Made by a program: the position numbers and the translations under genes. A stretch of 64,000 bases of DNA from Ceratorhiza oryzae-sativae (lineage: Eukaryota; Basidiomycota; Agaricomycetes; Cantharellales; Ceratobasidiaceae): assembly GCA_030998015.1 (NCBI GenBank), contig JARWMV010000235.1, positions 1,116,001 to 1,180,000 of the forward strand. Direction: 5' to 3'. The notes beneath the pieces were generated by a model. The model had not been told where the DNA came from, did no database searches, and saw nothing but the letters and a program-made list of their open reading frames with translations. This document shows, in pieces, positions 46,501 to 56,911 of this stretch (its first letter is position 1; each line of letters begins with the position of its first letter).

Positions 46501-47088
46501 GGCGCCCTCAGTCTTTTCTTCAGCCTTTTCAGGGTCGGGGAGCTTCTCCCTGAAATGCTCCATATGCAGTAGGCCACGGCCGTTCAAGCTCATTTCGAGT
46601 TTGCCATCGCGAATGAGTTCGATCAGCAGGGGCTCAAACTGGATTCGCAGCGTAACGCCATCCCAGGAGCCCTCGATCGCGTCGGCGCGTCGTTTCCATT
46701 TGACGGAGCGCGGAACGGGCTGGGCGGCGAGAGCCCAGTCGGCCGCGCCGTCGTATCGTTTCCGAAGCCCGTCGACTTCGTCCATGCGAACTCGGGCGCC
46801 ACCGTCCTCGTTCACGGTTACACTGAGCTCAAACTTGACGTTTGGATGGATGGAGGACTTGACCGGCACAGTCACGGTGCTAAAGTCCGACGACGTCACA
46901 AAGTTGGACGTGTCCAGCGTGTAGGGGGATTTCCAGTTTGCTGGGCCGGCCTCGGCAGCGCGCTGAGCAAGGGCGCGACCCCGCCGACAGAATCCGGATT
47001 GGGAACATGTCTTGAAGTCGTGGTGTTTGACAGCCAGAGCGGCTTCGGCGAGGAGAACGCCTAGTGCGAGCTGCGTGTGCAGACGCAT
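43510..47088 (-). CDS. ER glucosidase II alpha subunit (GH31)
   Basis: Trims glucose from N-glycans in the ER. The ATG at 47088 opens a signal peptide ([19 protein letters not shown]). Then come the N-terminal sandwich domain, [14 protein letters not shown], the barrel with GHHQCRWNY and [10 protein letters not shown], nucleophile motif WNDMNE|PSVF, acid/base loop GAMWTGDN and the distal beta domains, ending KKWGFLVEF. The intron right after WNDMNE (45348-45287) has a GC donor (GCATGT). The intron after NGMLY is 308 nt (45184-44877), far longer than the rest. One G appears missing near 46101-46102, splitting KSTL from [11 protein letters not shown]. No C-terminal ER retention signal is obvious, normal when a beta subunit provides it. 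Confidence 0.95.
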
Positions 47089-47487
47089 CTCTATCTAAAG
47101 CAGTTTGCTGCGTGTTAGTCGCTGAGTGCGAGCTGGTGCCAGAATGCGTACTCTTATCCACAAGCCGTTTGCGACGTGGTCAACGTCACGTAGGGGCCAC
47201 ACGTTTCGGCGCTTGGCTACATTTGACACGTCCTTGGTCCTGAACAGCACCAACGATCTGGCTTCGAAAAACGCGGAAAAGAATCGTTTTAATTTTAAGG
47301 TCGCCCACAGCTCTACCCATAAGTTTTTCGCATGGACCTGTTCCATCCGTTGTCCATTTGAGCCCCCCCCCCGATCTTACGATCAGAATAGATGCGGCCG
47401 CGCTTTGTTTGATAAGCTTTGACCCCAGGCCCCTATCGAGCACAGCCATATATGGCCTCCTAAATTGTTCAATCACCAACACTCGCT
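47089..47487. promoter_or_regulatory. Divergent promoter region, glucosidase II / F-box gene
   Basis: 399 bases between two divergent ATGs. A poly-C run lies near 47361-47370. No further element is identified. Confidence 0.4.
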
Positions 47488-48717
47488 ATGGCTACGCTCG
47501 GAACGAGAAGGATCCCCCCAGAACTGCATCTACATATCCTCGATTATGTCCTCGGTGACAAGCTAATCTATGGAAAACGCTTCTTCCCCATTTGGCCAAG
47601 ACTTGCGCTGGTCTGTCGAAGCTGGCGTGTGCGCGTGCATCAAGCCGCCTTTCAGTACATCAGCCTGACCGCCTTGCAAAAAGATCCCAAGGGTATCAAA
47701 CTATTCGATGATGGATTGGCCGATTTGTGTTTGTCGTCTGCGTTGGTCTCGATTTGGACACCATGCACACACAACTTGGGTTGGTGCATCCGCTCGTTGG
47801 TCCTCTACTTGGTTCCGCCTACCCAGCTTTTCACCCTTATACATCAACTCCCGGTCTTGGAGTCCCTCACGCTCCTCAACGAACTGCCCCAAGACTGGAA
47901 CAGCCTAGACCTCGAATTAGTGGGCATTCCTGAGAAGTACACGTTCCCCTCGGTACAAGATCTTTACATCTTCCAAACTTCGCCAGAATACAAGGTGGAT
48001 ACTTCGCTGTTTATTCCGCACCTGGTGTCACGGTTTCCTTCAGTCGCATACCTTGCATTGGAACTTCCTTGCGCGCCAAGCACACCTCGCTCCCGTTGGC
48101 CCCCTGGTCCCAAAAACCTAGTCGCATTTCGATCACATGGAGTCCGCGGGGTACCCCAATCGCCTTCTCTGGCCGCCCACTATATTCTCTCTGCTTCCTC
48201 GGATACACTGCGAGTCCTGAAGGTCTGGCTCCTACTCCCAGCCGACGCCATGCAGATCGCTCGGAAACACGGCAATACACTGGAATGCCTCACGGTCCAT
48301 TCGCCTCCAAAGTGGCCGAGTGACAGAATCATGACCTGGCATGGAACTATTAAGTACTTTTTCAACTTGAAGCACCTTTCGCTGAGCAGCATGTTGAGTC
48401 GGCGCAACGACGTGATGGATCTGATACCCAGGAAGAACCTGCGCCACTTGGAACTTGCGGTGAACAACTTGAAACCTTTACCCGGCTCTGTATCTGGAGA
48501 GACTATTGCCAACGGACTTAAAGAATGCCCGCTGCTGGAACGTGTAACGATTCATTATTCGCGGGCTATCCCCGAGATCGAGGCTTTTTCGAAACAAAAC
48601 AAAGAGCTGAAGTACGTGCGCCGGCAGTGGGATGTCTTGAAACTTCCAAATGAGCCGTATCCGGACTATGTAAGCGTCCAAACAAGGCGAATTTACAGTG
48701 TTGACACGAAACTGTAG
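47488..48717 (+). CDS. F-box-like protein, single exon
   Basis: Protein of 409 aa. The N-terminus IPPELHLHILDYV ... FFPIWPRLALVCRSWRVRVHQAAF is an F-box-type motif, expected to bind Skp1 in an SCF ubiquitin ligase. The rest has Leu-rich irregular repeats (VLESLTLLNEL, NLKHLSLSSM, NLRHLELAVNNL), probably substrate-binding. Such genes form large variable families in Agaricomycetes; the target is unknown. Intronless, unlike its neighbours. Confidence 0.8.
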   Translation: MATLGTRRIPPELHLHILDYVLGDKLIYGKRFFPIWPRLALVCRSWRVRVHQAAFQYISLTALQKDPKGIKLFDDGLADLCLSSALVSIWTPCTHNLGWCIRSLVLYLVPPTQLFTLIHQLPVLESLTLLNELPQDWNSLDLELVGIPEKYTFPSVQDLYIFQTSPEYKVDTSLFIPHLVSRFPSVAYLALELPCAPSTPRSRWPPGPKNLVAFRSHGVRGVPQSPSLAAHYILSASSDTLRVLKVWLLLPADAMQIARKHGNTLECLTVHSPPKWPSDRIMTWHGTIKYFFNLKHLSLSSMLSRRNDVMDLIPRKNLRHLELAVNNLKPLPGSVSGETIANGLKECPLLERVTIHYSRAIPEIEAFSKQNKELKYVRRQWDVLKLPNEPYPDYVSVQTRRIYSVDTKL

Positions 48718-49579
48718 GTTATTGCAGGAGCGAGCTTCCGATATACATCCTGGGAGGATGTTGCTGATTTGCAGGATTACCCCATCGTGCCGTTGGCTCC
48801 TAGAAAATATATGCACACTGCCCCTTCGCAGCTGGGACAGTGAGTCGGGATAAAGCAATCAGACTTGTAGGCTGATTTAATATAATTATAGTACCATCAT
48901 TCGCCACATTTGAAATTTCCGTTTTTGTGATTGCGTTTCCTCGAGCGATTGCGTGAACGGACTCGATCTGGTCGCTGAACCCCCTTGATTGTCAAGAAGT
49001 TTCCCCTGTCCCATGATAGTATAGTATCAAAACTGTATTGAAGCCGCGAAATCTGTCTGTATTTGAGAACACCCATCAGGCTTCCTGCCCCCTGGAATCC
49101 GCCCCATTAGAGCACTCTACTTTAGCGCGCGATTCCAGCGTTCAATTTCACCGTTCGACTTCGGTATGTAGGGCGAGCTCCCATTGTGTTTAGTTGATTG
49201 TTGCGCAGGTTCGCGCTCGGGTCTGTGAAAAGGGGAACGTGAAGGGAGGGGTACGTGAAATGGGCAGCACGGATCTCTTGGAGGGAACCGACGATATGGA
49301 TGATAATACCGGTCAAGATTTACTGGTCATGCGGGTGATGATAATACTAGCGATACCGGTGATAGCACTAATAGCGGTGGTACTAGTAGTACCGGTAGTA
49401 GCGATAGTGCTAGTAGCGTAGTCCGTCTCTAGTCTTGAGCTAGGGTGTGGTTTGGAAACTCCAAGAGCTTGGAAATTACGATGAGCCAGCAAGTTTAAAT
49501 ATACGAAGAGTCTGAAGACATTTCCTGACAACTGCTGCTACTGCTATCACAACCCGGTTTGAAGTCTCACCTTTTTGCT
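48718..49579. other. Intergenic with a degenerate trinucleotide repeat
   Basis: Around 49350-49420 the sequence is a run of imperfect trinucleotides (GGT, AGT, ACT, GAT, AGC types) that would read Ser/Thr/Gly-rich in one plus frame. No start or exon connection was found. The right end should hold the promoter of the zinc-finger gene. Confidence 0.4.
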
Positions 49580-50624
49580 ATGGCAGTCAAAAGCCTCTCG
49601 ATCACCAGCAAGCCTTTTGGATTGGTGCCAACACCAAGTACGAGCGATTTTCTAGGCATGAATAAATTTGTTTTAAGGCGTCTTGCGGCTGCAGCTGAGC
49701 TCCCCCTCCCTCTTTCTCTGTAGGGTATTTCTTGACTGTTGCAGTGGACCAAAACGGTGCCTGGGCTCCTTTAGCCTGTTGTTGGGCTATTGGACCGACG
49801 ATTGGCAGCAGGATCTATTGCATGAATGCGGATACTGGGAACTTCATGTTCCATACCGATGTGGGTAGGAGCTTCACCATCGGTCTCCCAAGCTGTGTAT
49901 ACATACCAAACACGGCAACTCACGAAATGTGGGTTGTTTGTGAACATGGTTCCTGTCAAGTTCGATTTCGGAGTTACCAAGAGACCATTGAGGAATGGGG
50001 GAGGTGGAACGCACAATGTTGCGTGGCCGTGAGCTATCCCGTATGCGGAGGCCTCGACCTAATGTCCTGGGATGATGGGCGCTAATGAGAGACATGCACT
50101 ATAGGAAGGCTGTTCTCTAGTATTGGGTCAAACAGATGTGGTACGGCATAGCACAGAGACTAGTCTCTTGGAATCAAACACAGTGATCCTAGAAGTACCT
50201 GAATGGGCACGCAATTTCAACCACCTCGAGGAGTATGTAGATGGATTTTTGAAAAGCTGCTCTGGTAATTTCAAGGTTTTCTGCGCCCACTGCAGGGAGC
50301 AGGGGGGGAAGAAAACGAAAGGAGGGAGGAAAGGAAGCGCAGAGAAGGGGGTGGGTGAATTTGTGGACAATCGCTCCTCCACGCTGAAGGTATGCCACTT
50401 CACACATAAGATGATGACTCGAGCAACTCACCACTGCTGACCCCTCGAAGCGACATTTGCGTGGCCACTTTCAGCTCAAGGGTGAGTTTCGGAAGCCATT
50501 TTGGCCACGAGTTCTGAGTTGCACTTGAGCAGGGTTCAATTGCGACATATGCACATATCAGAGCACGACGAAGTATAATGTTGATAGACACAAGAGGCGG
50601 ATGCACAGGATGGGAAGTATGTAA
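49580..50624 (+). CDS. C2H2 zinc-finger protein
   Basis: Predicted 256 aa from exons 49580-49637, 49724-50028, 50105-50389, 50451-50481 and 50533-50624; the sum is divisible by three. The C-terminal finger is canonical: CDIC, 12 residues, then His-4-His in NVDRHKRRMH. A second, long-looped finger precedes it (CAHC ... TLKRHLRGHF, with a basic insert). The N-terminal about 130 residues (VDQNGAWAPLACCWAIGP and following) match no family I know. It is probably a DNA-binding regulator. The gene was assembled from small ORFs by splice phase, so it may be missed by simple ORF calling. Confidence 0.7.
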
Positions 50625-53330
50625 ATCTTGTATATTTACGTCGACTTGTACTGGAGAAATAAGAAACCTCTTCCTATATTGATTGATAGCTCGGTTTTCA
50701 CTTTAAACGCTAACTAGCGAGCATTTGTCCTTCAGATAGCGGTTGACGTATTTTTGTCAATATGCGCTTCATGTGAGGTTTTGAGCACCAACATCGGACC
50801 TAATGATCTTGCAACAAACTTATTTATCTAGTATGCTAGTCGCACCACAAGAACGGTGACAGGCTGGTCGAAATTCCCAGATAATACCAGCCGTGTGCGA
50901 AATTTATAGTTAGATAACAAGACCTTGTCAAGGTCTGGCCATGGCTTTGTAAGACCCAGCAGTTGGCCATCCGCCAGCTGAATCTAAACACCTTGCGGCT
51001 GGTTTTCTGATGTGCGGTCAACTGCAAGGGATGGGAAAGGCTTATCTCTGGTCCCTTTCTGCAGAACAAGATGTCTATCGAAGCGAATCATTCCACAGCA
51101 ACAAAGCCAGGCACTTCTAAAACAGGAGCTAGGGTCACTCCTACTTCCGACGATCACACGAATATCCTCTTGAGACTTGGTGAATGGATAACTCTTCGTC
51201 CGATGGAAATATAAATACCTTATAAGTCTTCAACGAGCTCGGGGACGCTACTCTCAGACTTTGTTTCGGAGAATAAAATACACAATATTCTGTCTCGAAA
51301 GAAGCCAGATGACGAGGTTGTTGCAGAGGCTTTGAGGCAGCCACCGAGAAGTAGATTCCTGATGTCTGGAATCCGAAGATGCACGAGAACGGGAACGACC
51401 CGTGCGCTTGGCCGGACTCACAGTTGATCGATTATGATGCTGTACGAGAATATTAATAGAGCTAACGAAACATACATATTTATATAAAGAGGAATTCTCC
51501 TAGCGTCACTATGTTTTTCAAAATCCATCTAGCTCGGCAGGCTCAGAAGGATTGTCGCCTTAAAAAATCACATTGCCATTTTGGTTGCGTAGCTTTTAGC
51601 TGATCAGCTGGGATCGAACAGATAATCACGTTAGGCGGGAGCGGTCCGATCCTTCGTGCCTGGTCGCTGTTCAGGACTGGGTCCTTTGCTCTCATCCTGG
51701 GTTTCTCGGTGGGAGCGTTGACCGTTTCATGAGCATTACGATATTAAAACTGGTTGGCAATAAGGAAGATCCCTTGGAGTTGATTAGGGGCTTTATCGGT
51801 TGACATTTATTTTTATCTTTGACAATGAAAGCGGCTATCCTTGCTGTCTAGCGAAATTGGTGCCAATAATAATGCATATAGGGAGCACTATCAGGATGCT
51901 CCAGAGAAACGAGCATACCCTCAGCAGCTGAAGTTAATGGTAGGATGATACATCTATAAGCGTACAGTATATCCACGGCATAAGTTGTTCACCCAGCGGT
52001 CTTGGAGTGCGATGATAGGATTCAGAGAATCTTCGACTCCAATTGGTGTACACCCCAGATTGTTATTTTCAAAGGATACAAGACTTGAGATGCCTCTGTA
52101 ATGCTCCAGGGCGCGTCTGGAGCAGACGGGGAAGGCCAATGTGATACGATAAGCCCCAGTTTAAGGAGGATGAAGAGAGCGATCTTACCCTTCGGTCCTC
52201 GTTCGGTGGTTACAAGGTCATGGTCGGTGTATACATATCGAGTATATTAACAACCTTATATTGAGAGTCATATATATCTATTTACAGGTGAACTGAGTTG
52301 ACTTGTGTGATAGTTAATGGAGAATTCAACGGCTTATGGCCTTCGCACAGCGCGTACCGTCCACACCGGAGGGAGTGGGGGACCCAGCGCGAAGCGGCGG
52401 GGGAAAGCGGGCTACCGAGCCGCGAGCGAACTCGCGGGTCGGGTGACCAAGCAGACAGCGGTCGACGTCCGATGGGATAGTAGTTGGGAGAAAAAGAAAG
52501 CAAAACGGACACGGAACCGACTATGGTGAGGTCGTGGTCGGGTGCGTGGGTCTGGGGTGCACGTGGTGCGCCGTTTGTCGGGGGAGCTGGGCAGGACTCG
52601 TGGTGCACCCGCGTACCTGCGAGTAAGACTAGGCTGTATGCCTCCGCAGGCTGCGGTATACAGCCCCTATGCGACGCGAGAAAAATAATAAATAAACAAT
52701 AGGTATACGAGGTGGACATTAATTTATAACGGGATCCTTTGGAATTTCGCTTGTTCATTGGTTTCTTTGGTGCATTTAGCCGGGTCAGAGACGTTCGCAG
52801 CGAACCAGCGAAGCCGTCCCAGTTTGGAAGTCATTGGGCCTCTCTTATCAGTCCAAAATTATCATGCGTGTGCCCAGCTTGCGCCAAGCCGGGTCCATTT
52901 TGCTGATTTTCGGCGGGGCGTCGCTGGGCGCAACCAGGACAGGAGCAGAATGTCCTCACGCAATTGACCAAACAGATCCAATCCCGGCGTCACATGACGT
53001 TCTATCGCTCTTCCCCCACGTTTAGTCGCAGCCAATCCATAGCCTGTGGTATACCAGAGCATGCATTTAGCTTTGCACTGGGATAAATAATTGTAAAATC
53101 GCCGTGTGACAGCTTTGTTCAGCCCAGCTAGATGGCATCTGACTGGCGACGGAGCCAAATCTTTCGCCATTCCCCCCACACTTGGAGCGACGGTCCAACT
53201 GACCGATAATTTTAGATAATGCCAAGCGACGGCCAGTAGCTACGCCCGGAGTAGCAGTGAGCGGGGGGCTCCTTGACTCGACTATAAGACTACCGGGGGG
53301 GAGACACGAATCCCTCGCAGCGAGCTCAAG
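50625..53330. other. 2.7-kb region without a supported gene
   Basis: Weak, mostly ATG-less ORFs on the minus strand. One near 51340-51430 (minus) reads VSPAKRTGRSRSRASSDSRH, possibly a gene remnant or an exon. Around 52300-52620 the sequence is GC-rich and looks like promoter or UTR. I could not build a phase-consistent gene. Confidence 0.4.
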
Positions 53331-55393
53331 ATGCACCTCCCCCGTCCTCTTGCGCTCGCTTCTGGCTGCCTAAAGTCTCTCCTATTCGTCGCAATATCAA
53401 GCGACAATGTCCCTGCCTCTCTTACTGTTGCCTCGGTTGACCTCGTCATTCGCGGCGCCCATCTGGCCACGTGAGTACCCGCCCGCTGCCCGACGTCCCG
53501 CGCTCACCGTTTCCTTTTTAGGTACGCCGGTCTGGGCCGCTTTGGTCTGCAGCTGCCAGTCGGCTCGTTCTTGCCGGCGCCGAGTCCGATGACCAATACG
53601 GACCTGGCGTTGTACGCTACGCCGGTTGCTGCCACCATGTGGGATCCGGGTGCCCGCACGATCGACGCCATCGTCAAGACTGTGATGAGGTTCACGTCCA
53701 GTATCATCACCGACGACTCGACGTTCCCCCACCGTACCATTGACAAGCTGGTACGGTTGCATGACCATTATGCCGGGCTGTTGGTTCATACGCAGCGTGC
53801 GCTGAGTCCGATGAGCCTGCAAGAGCCCTACTTTGAATCGTACTATAACTAGTCATCCGATATCCGCCCCCGACCCATTCCGACGACCCGTTCTCTGATG
53901 CTCTATCCTCTGGCATCCCTCCCTGACCCGTTCCCTCTCGCTACTCCCCTGTCCGTTGTCGAAAGACCCCTATCACAGGCGCCTGTCGCACATCCAAAAT
54001 TGCCCTCGGTTGGTTCGTGGTCGCCAACGTCGACGGCCATTGGCCTCGTACAATGCACACCTTACCGTATATTTCCCTCTCCAGGCGATGCTGTCCTAGC
54101 GACTAACTTGGAGCACGAACCCACGATGGAATTCATCCATTACTCGAGCATACTGGATGAAATCATACTAGATGAACTAGAGGAACCCAAAGAGCCGTCA
54201 AAGCTTTTCGTCATATACCAGCCTCCCCCATGCACCAAACATAATTGTGCGCTGGTTGTATATTCCAATCCATCGAGGGTAGCGGCGGACACTCTCAATA
54301 TCGACTGTGTCGTCATACTCTTGTACAGTCACATCTCCACTGGTATGTCGTTGTCCTAATCTCGGTCGCTCTGGGTGTGTGCTGAGTGTAGCTGCAGCGG
54401 CTTTGACCATAGCCTCGTTCTTCATTCTGGTCTATCGAATCGCTCGTTGGACTGTTCGTATGCTATATGGTGAGTTGTTGAATTGGATCTACCCCACCTT
54501 AGAGCTTATGCGGCTGTTGGTTATACAGGCATTGTCGTGTGCATCTACGACTTGGTTGGGAGTATATTAATATCACTGGTGCGAGTTTCGCGGAGTATAT
54601 GCGGTATGTCGATTGAGATTTCACGGTATTTAGTATGCTCACAGTACTCAAGACCGGGCTGTTGCGCCTTCACCGCCTGTCTCGCAGGAGGGCGTCTCTG
54701 GTCTCCAGAACTCGCCTTCGACGCCGTCCCTCCCTCTAGCCGACCTCTCCACCGTATAATGACCCCTGCCCCTCTGTCTCCGCACCTTTTGTCGTCGATT
54801 CAGCCGCTCAGAGCATTAGCTCTTGGGTCAAATCTAAGAAGAAAAGCAACAACAACAAGAAGTCCGCTGGCGAACCAGAATGTGCCGTGGTAGCTCCGGC
54901 ACTTATCCCCTTGCCCAATGACGAGCGGGTGTGGGATGAAGATGTGGGCGATACGGTGGAAGCAGGTGGTGGCGGCATCGGATCTGGTCCCAACCAGCCA
55001 TGCGACATACACAACTCTCCTTCGACCGCCAACCTGGCAAGCTCCATGCAACCTCTAGACCTTGAGTTAGCCGCACCGCCGCCAGTCCCCGCGTTTCCTG
55101 CTATCCCCAGTGACGCATCCTCGTCATCCGTCGTTATCGATCCCGCGACTGTTCCGCTACCAGCAAGCAATGAAGGCTTGGCTGTAGCAGCCAACGTCCC
55201 TTGCGCTCCTCCCTCGGGGCCATCGGACTCTGCCTTGAACGAGAGCGACCGAGGCGGTTGGGAGACTGTCATAAAGCGGAAGCCCTGGCTGCCCTTCACT
55301 CCAGCTCCAGGGTTACCAGCAAACCCGAAGTCACAGGAGGTACGGGGAGTGAAGATCGGGAGGGGCAAGTGGAAGGGAAGGAAAGAGGTCTAG
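53331..55393 (+). CDS. Orphan membrane-associated protein with an in-frame UAG
   Basis: Exons: 53331-53470, 53522-54342, 54392-54469, 54529-54578, 54634-54753 and 54812-55393, all phase-consistent; together 595 codons plus the stop if one internal TAG (53850-53852) is ignored. The reading frame continues unchanged past that TAG. The ATG at 53331 gives MHLPRPLALASGCLKSLL. The middle has hydrophobic segments (ALTIASFFILVYRIARW, IVVCIYDLVGSILISL). The tail is Pro/Ser-rich with basic ends (SWVKSKKKSNNNKKS, KIGRGKWKGRK). Alternatives: two genes (53331-53852 and 53898-55393, which has its own ATG) or a 56-nt intron (GTGCGC ... CTAG) removing the stop at the cost of a frame change. No family recognised. 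Confidence 0.55.
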
Positions 55394-56911
55394 GCGAGAT
55401 GAAAGAAATGGCGAGGCGTAGGTCAATCAGGGCGACTGAATAAACGACGTCGATGAGACGACTCAACCCTCACATCGCCCCTCCCCCTCTTATGCGACCT
55501 GAACCGAGCATGACGCCGAGATTACCCAGCTCCAGACGTGAACTGGTGTGCGCGCCTAGGTGCTGTTGATCGTCCAGGGCCACCCACGCTTTCTGCTGGC
55601 CCCAGTCTGCGTGGGGGGCGGTCGATGTCACCATAGGAAGGCGGCACTAGGAATCAGAAGGACTGGTGACTGGATCCCCCCGTCTGCTCGGTCAAATCCA
55701 TTCCTCTGCCTAATCCATCTCGTATCCGCCGTCTCCACTCTCAGTTGCTTTCCTTGCCCTCGCTGCTCCTATCAACCGATCTGCCGAAGCCACCCATACT
55801 TGTCCCCAATATGAAAAGCCCAGTCATGAACGATGGGGACGCCTAAGCACGGATTCAACTAATGAATCGGGGTATTTTTCGCATCAGAATACGTCACCCT
55901 CCTCTTTTCTTATTATTATTTCAGTTTCAGTTTCCTTCTGTTTTCGCTCTCGCCTTTGGTTTCGCTCTAGTATTGTTTTAGCTCCTTTACCCGCTTCCGA
56001 TTCGTTGTCTACTTTTTAGTTTCTGCTTCTTGTCTTTTCTTTTTTGCCGTGTCGCCGTTGTCTCACTAATTGGCTCTACCGTCTCCCGACTGAAGCTTGA
56101 ATATTTTGTTGTCTCTAATTCTTTACCCAGCTTCGTGTATAACCCCCCCCCCTGGGATTGTTCGTCTCTCGTTTTGTCCGTTTATCGTTTTGTTCGTTTA
56201 TCGTCTTGTTAGTATGAATTCGTGACCCCCTGGAGGGGCTCATTCGCTTGGTGTTTGGAAAACACGGGTAAGGCTTTATTATGTTAAATTGTCCCGACAA
56301 GTCACGCAGGGTTCTCCTACAAGAGTATTCAAAGGTAGGTTCTGAGTGGTGTTTTGGAGGCGATATTTCTGGATCTAAAGGAGGCTTGTCCTGGCTTTAG
56401 CGAGTTGGAGCGCCCGGCTCTCTGCGGCATGATGTAGCGATCCTCACCGCTCGCGTATCCGCCAATGGACTGCGAACGCTGAACTTTCCTTTGCATCAAG
56501 TGACTGAAATCCTAGGCCTGGATCTCAGTTGGGCTACCTCTGGTGCTTGTCAATGATCGCAGGTACTTATGCAACCGAACGGGCATTTTAGATCAGACGT
56601 CCTCACTTCAGACAAAAGCTCTTTATCGTTCTGATTGATCATTGCATTTTCCATAGGTTAAATAGACGGCTCAACTGTTGGGCTGTATCCTCGCCCGTGA
56701 ATTAAGAACTTTTGTGAAGGGAAAACAAAATAAGTTATGTACACTGGAAAGTACCACCAAAATAAGTCCATATATACCAAAAGGCACCCGGCGATTAACA
56801 TATGCACAGCGAAGAAAAAGAGCGCAAAAGATAGCAAAAACATATATATCATCAATTACTCATCAAGCATTCATCATTCATGAAAGCCATATCAGAGGTG
56901 GCATATCGCCT
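55394..56911. other. Convergent intergenic region, pyrimidine-rich
   Basis: Plus-strand T/C-rich stretch at about 55890-56210, probably 3' UTR or spacer, including a poly-C run near 56145-56153. No gene supported. Confidence 0.5.

Noticed and set aside
49300..49425. Trinucleotide-repeat tract as a CRISPR-like or protein-coding repeat
   Set aside because: Units are 3 bases and degenerate; there are no spacers, start codon or exon linkage. Treated as simple sequence.
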